From Deltaproteobacteria bacterium (GTDB taxonomy: Bacteria > Desulfobacterota > Binatia > Binatales > Binataceae), in assembly GCA_021799555.1 (NCBI GenBank), contig JAJZAG010000246.1, forward strand, positions 1-5,775: a stretch of 5,775 nt of DNA, given 5' to 3'. Below are positions 1 to 5,304 of this stretch, in pieces; the first letter of the stretch is position 1, and each line of letters opens with the position of its first letter. The notes under the pieces are model-generated. The model was not told where the DNA came from, searched no databases, and saw only the letters and a list, made by a program, of their open reading frames with translations. Both the position numbers and the translations under genes were made by a program.

Positions 1-1705
1 CGGCGCGCGTGTCCGGCACACAGCTAAGCGCGCTGTTCGCGAGCGTCATCATGTAGTCCTGCTTGATGTCGGTGAAACGCCAGTTGAGGACGATCGTCTT
101 TCCTGCCGCCTTCGTCGCGTCGAGCCGCACGGCAAGGTAATCGAAATACATCTCGATCGGAATCGAGCGCATCACATCGGGCGACATCCCGCCGCCGCCG
201 GGGAGATTGGGCGTTCCGTTGCGCAACTCCATCGCGCCTTGCAGGTATGCGTTGCGTGCGGTCGCGGATTCGGATTGATAGGCGAGCTGCTCGAGGGCAT
301 CGGCGCCAAGCTCGCGCGCCTCCCGGTTTGCCGGGTCGGCAAACACGAGCTGCGAGGCGATCTGCGCGACCCATCGATATTCCCCGCGCTCGAAGTCCGC
401 ACGTGCCCGCTCGATCACTGCCTGCGCGCCGCCCATGTACTCGACGCTCTTTTTCGCTGCCGCAACCGGTGGCAGCGCGTCGAGATTGGCGGGATTCCCG
501 TCGTAGTAGCCGAGATAGCGCTGATAGATCGCCTTGATATTGTGCTTGAGGCTTCCGTAGAACGAATGCGTTGACCACTCCCTATCGAGGCTCGCCGGCA
601 TCGAGATCATCTCCGCGATTTCCGCGCCGACGTAGCCGTGATTCATCAAGCGCACCGTCTGATCGTGAACGAACCTGTACGCGTCGCGCTGCAAGCCCAG
701 AAATTCGCGCACCCGCTCGCCGCTCCAGACGGGCCAGTTGTGCTGCGCGATCACGACGTCGCTGCGCTCGCCATAGCGAACCAGGGCGCCGCCTATATAC
801 TTCGACCACTTGAGCGCGTCGCGCACGAGCGCCCCGCGCATCGGCAGCAGATTATGAAAATTCTGCGTCGCGATCTCCGTCATGTTGAGCACTCGGAACT
901 GCGGATAGTACATAATCAGCTCCGCCGGCGCCTCGGCGTCGGGCGTGAGCTCGAAGTCGATCTCAACTCCGTCGATCACGCGCCGCTCGAGCGGTTTCTC
1001 GATCAGATGCGTCGGCGCAATCAGCGTCACCGTCCCCGCCGATACCGTCTTGCCGAGGCCCGCATCGACCTGCCCGCGTTCGCCCCGCGGCAGCATCGCG
1101 CCAAACTGGAACAGCGCCCGCCGCAGCATCGCGTTGCCCGCGATCACATTCTCTCCGACCGCCGCTTCCATGAATCCGGCTGGCGCCCATATCGACACCC
1201 GCCCCTCCGCAACCTCGTCGCCGCGCACAACCCCGCGTACGCCGCCGAAATGATCGACGTGGCTATGCGAGTAAATCACCGCGACGACGGGGCGCTTCGG
1301 GCGATGCTTGAAATAGAGTTCGAGTCCGGCGGCGGCCACCTCGGTTGAGATCAGCGGGTCGATCACGATAAGCCCGGTTTCGCCCTCGATCAGCGTCATA
1401 TTCGACACATCGAACCCGCGGATCTGATAGACGCGCTCGGCAACGCGATAGAGTCCGTTGGCCATGTTGGCGCGCGCGTGCCGCCATAGTCCGGGATGGA
1501 CGGTATCGGGCGCGCTTTCGTTGGCAAGAAACTCGTAGCCCTTTAATGTCCACACGAGCCTGCCGTCAGCGCGCGTGACGAGTCGGTCGCCGAGCGGCTC
1601 GACAAGGCCGCGCCGCGCGTCCTCGAACGATCGCTCGTCGCCGAGGGGGAGGCGCTCGCGCGCCGCACGATTTGCCGCTTTAGTCGCTTCGCTTGCTTCT
1701 TTCAT
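1..1705 (-). CDS. Linear alkyl sulfatase, metallo-beta-lactamase fold (SdsA/BDS1 type), 3' end cut by window
   Basis: This enzyme should hydrolyse primary or secondary alkyl sulfate esters (SDS-like surfactants) to alcohol plus sulfate, using two zinc ions. Seen in the sequence: ATG at 1705 opens a frame with no stop to base 1 (568 codons), so the C-terminus is missing; family members are roughly 620-660 residues. GGGAG lies 7-8 bases upstream of the ATG. Motifs in order: SFEDARRGL (26-34), zinc motif SHSHVDHFGG (146-155; H147, H149, D151, H152), E258 in PDAEAPAEL, E277 in MTEIATQNFHNL, RGALVRDALKW (290-300), AQHNWPVW (320-327), HDQTVRLMNHGY (347-358), HNIKAIYQRYLGYYDGNPAN (388-407), YRWVAQIASQLVFADP (443-458), and from about 510 the start of the SCP2-like C-terminal domain. 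All expected metal ligands are present. There is no signal peptide, so it is probably cytosolic, unlike secreted SdsA1. Exact substrate is inferred from family only. It is divergent from the dioxygenase gene at 1922. Confidence 0.93.
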   Translation of the reverse strand, partial: MKEASEATKAANRAARERLPLGDERSFEDARRGLVEPLGDRLVTRADGRLVWTLKGYEFLANESAPDTVHPGLWRHARANMANGLYRVAERVYQIRGFDVSNMTLIEGETGLIVIDPLISTEVAAAGLELYFKHRPKRPVVAVIYSHSHVDHFGGVRGVVRGDEVAEGRVSIWAPAGFMEAAVGENVIAGNAMLRRALFQFGAMLPRGERGQVDAGLGKTVSAGTVTLIAPTHLIEKPLERRVIDGVEIDFELTPDAEAPAELIMYYPQFRVLNMTEIATQNFHNLLPMRGALVRDALKWSKYIGGALVRYGERSDVVIAQHNWPVWSGERVREFLGLQRDAYRFVHDQTVRLMNHGYVGAEIAEMISMPASLDREWSTHSFYGSLKHNIKAIYQRYLGYYDGNPANLDALPPVAAAKKSVEYMGGAQAVIERARADFERGEYRWVAQIASQLVFADPANREARELGADALEQLAYQSESATARNAYLQGAMELRNGTPNLPGGGGMSPDVMRSIPIEMYFDYLAVRLDATKAAGKTIVLNWRFTDIKQDYMMTLANSALSCVPDTRA

Positions 1706-1921
1706 CGTCGTCTCCCGGCGAAATAAGGTGCCGCCGCGTCTCCTCGGCGTCCATTCTCTTGTACGTATCAAACGCCGATACCCCCGGCCATAATACGCAA
1801 GGCGAGCGCCCCGCGCTCGATTTGCTCATCACACGATCGTTACGCTAGCCTTCCAAGCGGGGCAGTCTCGCGCCGTGTGACTGATCGCGGAGGTATCGGC
1901 GAGATTTCCCCGGAGGCAGCC
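1706..1921. promoter_or_regulatory. Divergent intergenic control region with paired 10-bp inverted repeat
   Basis: This stretch separates the alkyl sulfatase start (minus strand) from the dioxygenase start (plus strand) and must hold both promoters. CGCCGATACC at 1773-1782 recurs as its exact reverse complement GGTATCGGCG at 1892-1901. The first arm overlaps a smaller dyad, GTATC-N7-GATAC (1765-1781). One arm lies about 70 bp from the sulfatase ATG and the other 20 bp before the dioxygenase GTG, as expected of two operator copies for a shared regulator. I could not assign convincing -35/-10 boxes on either strand. The operator role is inference. Confidence 0.35.
1912..1916 (+). promoter_or_regulatory. 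Ribosome binding site fixing the dioxygenase start
   Basis: GGAGG sits 5 bases before GTG at 1922. The upstream in-frame GTG at 1877 has no comparable purine-rich site, so this element favours translation from 1922. It gives a 284-residue protein, matching the usual family length (TauD about 283). Confidence 0.7.
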
Positions 1922-2776
1922 GTGGCACGCGCATTTGAAATTCAACCTCTCGACGCGACCTTCGGCGCTGTCGTAACCGGTATAAAGCTCGCCGCGCTCG
2001 ACGATACGGTCTGGCGCGAGCTATACGCGGAGTGGCTGAAGTACGCGCTGCTCATCTTTCCCGGACAGTTCCTCAACAAGGACGAGCAAAACGAATTCGC
2101 CCGCCGCTTCGGTCCCCTCGAGTTCGAGCGCGCGCCGATCAGCAACGTCAAATCCGACGGCACGTTAATCGTTGATCAGGATAGCGACGTGATGAAAATC
2201 CTCCAGGGCAACATGGGATGGCACGCCGACAGCACCTACATGCCCGTCCAGGCCAAGGGCGCCGTCTTCTGCGCCGAGGTCGTGCCGAACTCGGGCGGTG
2301 CGACGGGATGGGCCGATATGCGCGCCGCCTATGACGCGCTCGACGCCGGTCTTCGCGCGAAGGTCGAAGGCTTGTCGGCCTACCATTCGCTGCGCTACAG
2401 CCAGGCCAAAATCGGCCATAAGCCGAAGCCGGGCGCCGATTACAAGGGCTACGGATTCCACAATGGCCCCGAGCCGCTGCGCCCGCTCGTCAAGATTCAT
2501 CCCGAGACCGGTCGCAAGTCGCTGCTCATCGGGCGCCACGCTCACGATATACCGGGGATGGATCCGGCGGAATCCGAGCGCTTCCTGCAAGAGTTGGTCG
2601 AGATCGCTTGCCGTCCGCCGCGCGTCTATCACCACAACTGGAATCCCGGCGACACCGTAGTCTGGGACAATCGGTGCCTGCTCCATCAAGCGACGCCTTG
2701 GGACATGACCGAGCCCCGCATAATGTGGCACAGCCGTATAGCCGGCGACCCCGCTAGTGAATCCGCCCTGCCCTGA
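1922..2776 (+). CDS. TauD/TfdA-family Fe(II)/2-oxoglutarate-dependent dioxygenase
   Basis: This cytosolic oxygenase couples decarboxylation of 2-oxoglutarate to hydroxylation of a small organic substrate; in this family that often cleaves a C-S, S-O-C or ether bond. Start chosen at GTG 1922 behind GGAGG; 284 residues, full length. Visible motifs: NEFARRFGPLE (57-67), metal ligands H101 and D103 in GWHADST, T128 in SGGAT (a 2-oxoglutarate contact in TauD), DMRAAYDAL (131-139), WNPGDTVVWDNRCLLH (240-255) with distal ligand H255, and R266 eleven residues later, the 2-oxoglutarate-binding arginine. The DMRAAYDAL, IGxHA and WDNRC..H blocks resemble TfdA more than TauD. The position of TauD R270, which holds the taurine sulfonate, is H270 here, and the TauD H70/Y73 region is different. 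Taurine is therefore unlikely and the substrate is unknown. The divergent alkyl sulfatase neighbour hints at organosulfur or xenobiotic use, but this is inference. An alternative start at 1877 would add 15 residues. Confidence 0.92.
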   Translation: MARAFEIQPLDATFGAVVTGIKLAALDDTVWRELYAEWLKYALLIFPGQFLNKDEQNEFARRFGPLEFERAPISNVKSDGTLIVDQDSDVMKILQGNMGWHADSTYMPVQAKGAVFCAEVVPNSGGATGWADMRAAYDALDAGLRAKVEGLSAYHSLRYSQAKIGHKPKPGADYKGYGFHNGPEPLRPLVKIHPETGRKSLLIGRHAHDIPGMDPAESERFLQELVEIACRPPRVYHHNWNPGDTVVWDNRCLLHQATPWDMTEPRIMWHSRIAGDPASESALP

Positions 2777-2937
2777 TTGCCGCTCAAAGGATCTTCCCGC
2801 TACACCCATAGCACGCGCAGTCCCAAGTGGCGTTCGAAGAGATCGAAGTCGCCGTCGCATTGAAGAGGTTTGAGCAGCCCTCCGATGGAAACTGGTTCTC
2901 CAGAAACGTCGGGTTCCGAAACGTTATCGACGAGTGC

Positions 2938-3192
2938 ATGCGACGGAGCCAAGACACCGCATAGCAAATCATCGGAATCCTCAAGCTGACAAAGTGAGCA
3001 AGCCTGTGGCCGACTTGTGCCATGATCGCAGGATCACCGATACGAAACGTTACCGATAGAAGGCCAAGTATGGAGGCTTGAGGTTTCGGAAGCGCGGCCG
3101 CCGCGCAACTCGAAAATGAGCACCGACGGCTCATTCATGCGCCTGCCGAGTTGACGCTCGTCAAACGAGCGCTCAAAGGATTGATCAACTGA
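2938..3192 (+). pseudogene. IS3-family transposase OrfA, frameshifted with internal stops
   Basis: OrfA of IS3-type elements supplies the N-terminal helix-turn-helix and leucine zipper of the transposase. It is recognisable by reading across frames. ATG at 2938 gives MRRSQDTA, stop (TAG 2962), QIIGILK, matching the usual MKRS.FTEEQIIGILK opening. A second stop follows at 2995. From 3000 a different frame gives KPVADLCHDRRITDTKRYR, stop (TAG 3057), KAKYGGL, matching the conserved PVADLCRKHGISDATFY.WK.KYGGL helix-turn-helix. From 3106 the first frame returns with QLENEHRRLIHAPAELTLVK then RALKGLIN, the zipper region, ending at TGA 3190-3192. Two frame changes and three stops make it a clear pseudogene of near-normal length (about 85 codons). 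No single frame shows this, so it is invisible to simple ORF calling. Confidence 0.85.
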
Positions 3193-3222
3193 CCGTAACC
3201 AAGTTCACAACCAACAGGCGCC

Positions 3223-3441
3223 GTGGGGCAGAAACGGCGCGGGTGCTGGTCGGGCCAGCGGCGGGCGTGCCAACTGATTGGTGTGCTGCGCTCAACGGCG
3301 CGTTACCAAAGTCGGCACGCACTCCCGGCCTGGCGCCTCGAGGCGGGCCCGATCTTCACGCGGACGGATCGAGTCAACGATTTCGCGGGCGGGGCCGACA
3401 TCGCTGGCGGGCCTCCCAACCCGACGCCAGCGAACTTTTGA
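3223..3441 (+). pseudogene. IS3-family transposase OrfB N-terminal fragment
   Basis: The frame from 3223 contains GQRRACQLIGVLRSTARYQS (about 3253-3312). This closely matches the N-terminal helix-turn-helix of IS3 OrfB (typically SERRAC.LIG.SRSTYRYRSR). It lies about 60 bp after the OrfA remnant, in the right order and on the same strand. After residue about 32 the reading no longer resembles OrfB, and the frame closes at TGA 3439-3441. The DDE integrase core, normally some 200 further residues, is missing, so this is a severe truncation. The stretch 3319-3441 may be decayed or replaced sequence; I recognise nothing in it. Confidence 0.65.
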
Positions 3442-3458
3442 TTTCGTTTGGTCCTAGG

Positions 3459-3495
3459 GGGCGCGGCGAGCGTCGCCTCTACAGAGACGGCGCCC
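3459..3495 (-). terminator. Possible hairpin terminator after the DUF1329 gene
   Basis: Downstream of the minus-strand stop at 3530 the RNA could fold into an inner stem CGTCTCT/AGAGGCG (plus-strand 3474-3489, one G-U pair, very short loop). An outer GGGCGC/GCGCCC pairing (3490-3495 with 3459-3464) flanks it. It is well placed and GC-rich, but no U-run follows, so it is not a classical intrinsic terminator. A nearby GTTAC-C-GTAAC dyad (3508-3518) lies between the gene and this hairpin. Confidence 0.25.
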
Positions 3496-3529
3496 GCTCC
3501 ACGCTATGTTACCGTAACTATTTCCGGCG

Positions 3530-4855
3530 TCAGCGCATCGCAGCCTTAACCAGTGATTGGACCCAGAAGAATTGCCGGTCCACTGCGCCCATATTGATAT
3601 ACCAGCATTCCCTTTCGGGCGTTTCCATGCCTGGCAAATAGCACATCGTGCCTTGACCGGATTGCACGTCGGTCGAAGTTGCGCCGACTACGAACGCCCG
3701 CCTAAAAGGATAGATTGCCACGCGGGCGTCGGGAACGGGCCGGTCGCGGTACGCAACCCAATAGACATGGTTGCGCCACAACTGGCCCCGGCGATCATAC
3801 GTGTCAATGTAGGGAAAGAACCATACCTCAGAGTCGATGTACATGATCGTGCGCGAGTCGAGCGCGGCAGCGTCGCTCTCTTCTCCCGTGCGGCGGGGTG
3901 TCGACTGCACAAGATAAACGTGGCGCATCTCCCAGTCTTCCGGGCAGGCACTGGTACCGCCGTCCGTCGGACATCGAACTTCCGGTGAATGCGCCGCGTG
4001 GTCGCATCCGAGCATGTTCTTTTCACCGAGAAATTTGTAGTCATATTCTTCGACCTTGGCATTAAAACCCGCGTAATGATCGGGGTCCCACGAAAATGCC
4101 GCCGTGCCAGACGCCGACGCGGAACTCATGATCGCTTCATTGAGGCGCCGAACACGCTGGGGCAACGGATCCCAGGTCCAGATATCGTCAGCCTTGGTCG
4201 GGTCTGCATACCGGTAACGCACGAAACCCTCTCCCTTGATTTCCTGCGGGGCCAGAACTGGATAAAGACCAAAGAGCCAATAACGGCCGGTTTTCTTGAA
4301 ATCCGGATCGATCGGCAGGGGTTCGACTTCGGTGCGCCCGACTAGATCGTAACCGGCGTAATGGCCAATCTGGAAATACTCAATCTGCCGCATTTCTGGA
4401 CCGAAATGCTCGTACGAGGTGTCACAGTCGTAAAAGCGCAGGTCATAGTCGTCTGACCACATCGGCTTGAAGACCGTGTTCCATACTACTTTGGTTGCAA
4501 CGTTCGGATCGTTCGCATCGAGCAACGGAAACGGCTGGCCGGCGACGTAACCAACAAGGCTGCGATGGTCAGCCGAAAGACGGACCTGCGCCGAGTACTT
4601 CTCAGTGGCATCCTTGTAGGGCGGCGGCCAATCGACCCGCTGTGTGGGGATGATATGCATGGTCATTCCGTGCTGCACCTTGTAGTAGGTGCCAGGCGAG
4701 ACAAGATCTTTGACCTTCACCGCGTTTGAGGGCTGAATAAAATCGCCCGGTTTAACTTGCGCGTGCACGGTGCCCAAAGGCACGCCGAACACGAGCAGCG
4801 ATAGAGCCGCGACGGTCGTCGCAGCTACCGACAACCTTCTCCAGTGCCGTCGCAT
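3530..4855 (-). CDS. Secreted DUF1329-family protein
   Basis: This is a complete 441-residue protein of the DUF1329 family (Gram-negative envelope proteins, function not established). A signal peptide is clear: basic MRRHWRRL, hydrophobic AATTVAALSLLVFGVPLG (11-28), and likely cleavage after VHA at 32, giving a periplasmic or outer-membrane-associated protein. The n-region has two RR pairs but no good Tat motif. No lipobox cysteine is present. Family-like blocks: GQPFPLLDANDPNVATKVVW (106-125), WTWDPLPQRVRRLNEA (226-241), AGFNAKVEEYDYKFLGEKNM (262-281), and MYIDSEVWFFPYIDTYDRRG (338-357) followed by QLWR. Seven cysteines lie in the mature part (C144, C284, C295, C304, C405, C417 and none elsewhere certain), so disulfides are possible. 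The start is fixed by GAGGAGG 6 bases before the ATG. It is monocistronic within the window, with its own promoter upstream. By eye it is less GC-rich than the sulfatase and dioxygenase. In other bacteria such genes often sit near RND transporters or DUF1302 genes, but none is visible here. Confidence 0.88.
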   Translation of the reverse strand: MRRHWRRLSVAATTVAALSLLVFGVPLGTVHAQVKPGDFIQPSNAVKVKDLVSPGTYYKVQHGMTMHIIPTQRVDWPPPYKDATEKYSAQVRLSADHRSLVGYVAGQPFPLLDANDPNVATKVVWNTVFKPMWSDDYDLRFYDCDTSYEHFGPEMRQIEYFQIGHYAGYDLVGRTEVEPLPIDPDFKKTGRYWLFGLYPVLAPQEIKGEGFVRYRYADPTKADDIWTWDPLPQRVRRLNEAIMSSASASGTAAFSWDPDHYAGFNAKVEEYDYKFLGEKNMLGCDHAAHSPEVRCPTDGGTSACPEDWEMRHVYLVQSTPRRTGEESDAAALDSRTIMYIDSEVWFFPYIDTYDRRGQLWRNHVYWVAYRDRPVPDARVAIYPFRRAFVVGATSTDVQSGQGTMCYLPGMETPERECWYINMGAVDRQFFWVQSLVKAAMR

Positions 4856-4861
4856 GATCGG

Positions 4862-4868
4862 CCTCCTC
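4862..4868 (-). promoter_or_regulatory. Strong ribosome binding site of the DUF1329 gene
   Basis: Read on the minus strand, GAGGAGG is followed by a 6-base spacer and ATG at 4855. This is close to an ideal Shine-Dalgarno and decides the start codon. Confidence 0.85.
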
Positions 4869-4883
4869 TAAAAAAGTTTTGGT

Positions 4884-4901
4884 TGCGGCGCATCGGCCGC
4901 A
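4884..4901 (-). promoter_or_regulatory. Leader hairpin followed by U-run in the DUF1329 5' UTR
   Basis: On the minus strand, TGCGGC-N6-GCCGCA forms a perfect 6-bp GC-rich stem in the predicted leader. Eight bases later comes a run of six T (plus-strand A 4870-4875), directly before the Shine-Dalgarno. A stem plus U-run could act as an attenuator. However, the gap to the U-run is longer than in normal intrinsic terminators, and no competing antiterminator was found. It may simply be a stabilising leader hairpin. Confidence 0.3.
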
Positions 4902-4921
4902 GGTTAACTCAACGGTTTAAT

Positions 4922-4949
4922 ATTAGAAATCGTACTTCATGATTGTCAA
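4922..4949 (-). promoter_or_regulatory. Sigma70-type promoter of the DUF1329 gene
   Basis: On the minus strand a perfect -35 box TTGACA (plus 4944-4949) is followed after 16 bases by TCTAAT (plus 4922-4927, five of six -10 consensus bases). An overlapping alternative -10, TAATAT, lies at an 18-base spacing (plus 4920-4925). The predicted start of transcription near 4914 leaves a leader of about 60 bases before the ATG. This is the best promoter in the window. Confidence 0.75.
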
Positions 4950-4953
4950 ATCC

Positions 4954-4980
4954 CTAATCCTATCGAGTAGATTAGCTAAT
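4954..4980. promoter_or_regulatory. Operator-like cluster of CTAAT/ATTAG half-sites
   Basis: CTAATC (4954-4959) and GATTAG (4970-4975) form a perfect 6-bp inverted repeat with a 10-base spacer. The second arm also starts the perfect 10-bp palindrome ATTAGCTAAT (4971-4980). The cluster begins 4 bp upstream of the -35 box of the DUF1329 promoter, a usual place for an activator or repressor site. A further ATTAG overlaps the -10 region (4922-4926). AT-rich words recur easily, so a binding site is only a proposal. Confidence 0.35.
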
Positions 4981-5002
4981 GAGAGTGAGCGCGTTCACGA
5001 AT

Positions 5003-5038
5003 GATACGATGCGGGGTCATTGCGCTCCGCACCGTATC
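5003..5038. repeat. 12-bp near-perfect inverted repeat (hairpin)
   Basis: GATACGATGCGG (5003-5014) pairs with CCGCACCGTATC (5027-5038) around a 12-base loop, with one mismatch. In minus-strand RNA the mismatch becomes a G-U pair, so the 12-bp stem is complete. No U-run follows on either strand. It lies upstream of the DUF1329 promoter and could end transcription coming from the right, or be a protein-binding dyad. Confidence 0.6.
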
Positions 5039-5140
5039 CGTTAGGCCGTTCGCATGCTTGTTACAAAAACGCTCCAGCCTGTATCGAGTGGAAAGACGCG
5101 CGATCGGCTCACCGTTTGCGAGGATACGTGAAGACTGAGC

Positions 5141-5171
5141 GGGCTGGCCGCGGCGCGTGCCGGTCAGCGCC
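5141..5171. repeat. GC-rich imperfect hairpin
   Basis: GGGCTGGCCG (5141-5150) can pair with CGGTCAGC plus CC (5161-5171) around a 10-base loop. This gives about 10 bp with one G-T pair and one single-base bulge (5169). In such GC-rich sequence a stem of this quality can occur by chance, so it matters mainly as part of the local cluster. Confidence 0.35.
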
Positions 5172-5214
5172 CGTATATGACCGCCCAACTACGCCCCTTG
5201 CGCGCGTGCGCGAA

Positions 5215-5261
5215 GCTATAGCATGCGCAGCAGCTGCGACAGCTCATCTATGTCGCAAGCT
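5215..5261. repeat. Chain of overlapping palindromes
   Basis: Consecutive dyads share bases: GCTATAGC (5215-5222), GCATGC (5221-5226), CGCAG-CAG-CTGCG (5226-5238), AGCTG-CGA-CAGCT (5232-5244), and TGCGACA-N9-TGTCGCA (5235-5241 with 5251-5257). The last extends to 10 bp with one bulged A up to 5261. The last three are mutually exclusive folds. Their role is unknown. Confidence 0.5.
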
Positions 5262-5283
5262 CTGTCGCTCGAGTTTACTTCGT

Positions 5284-5304
5284 GTTCCGGGAAATCCCGT
5301 GAAC
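5284..5304. repeat. Compact stem-loop
   Basis: GTTC then CGGG (5284-5291) pair with CCCG, a bulged T, and GAAC (5296-5304) around the four-base loop AAAT, giving 8 bp in total. There is no U-run on either strand, so it is not a standard terminator. It sits 19 bases before the small ATG at 5323. Confidence 0.5.

Larger units (their letters stand above)
2938..3441 (+). mobile_element. Decayed IS3-family insertion sequence remnant
   Basis: OrfA-like and OrfB-like transposase pieces lie in the normal IS3 order on the plus strand, both broken. Nearly all of OrfB, including the whole DDE catalytic domain, is absent. I could not find matching terminal inverted repeats or target-site duplications, so the true ends are unknown and the limits given are those of the recognisable coding remnants. 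The element cannot move by itself. The DUF1329 gene beyond it looks less GC-rich by eye than the sulfatase and dioxygenase before it, so the element may mark an old junction, but that is inference. Confidence 0.7.

Noticed and set aside
24..578. 184-codon minus-strand open frame
   Set aside because: It is an alternative frame on the same strand as the sulfatase, arginine-rich and low in complexity, while the sulfatase frame continues through it with clear C-terminal domain similarity.
638..1348. 236-codon plus-strand open frame
   Set aside because: It is antisense to the alkyl sulfatase, whose minus-strand frame carries all zinc ligands and family motifs; it is a high-GC shadow frame without recognisable motifs.
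1877..1921. Upstream GTG start for the dioxygenase, adding 15 residues
   Set aside because: There is no good Shine-Dalgarno before it, whereas GGAGG lies 5 bases before GTG 1922 and the resulting length fits the family.
2165..2860. 231-codon minus-strand open frame
   Set aside because: It is antisense to the dioxygenase, whose plus-strand frame has the intact catalytic triad.
2784..3134. 116-codon minus-strand open frame
   Set aside because: It is antisense to the IS3 OrfA remnant and has no recognisable motif.
2781..3181. 12-bp direct repeat CGCTCAAAGGAT at 2781-2792 and 3170-3181
   Set aside because: It seems to flank the OrfA remnant, but the second copy lies inside the OrfA zipper coding region. 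About one such 12-bp match is expected by chance in a window this size, so it is not taken as a target-site duplication.
3688..4062. 124-codon minus-strand open frame inside the DUF1329 gene
   Set aside because: It is a shadow in another frame of a gene with a signal peptide, family motifs and a strong Shine-Dalgarno.
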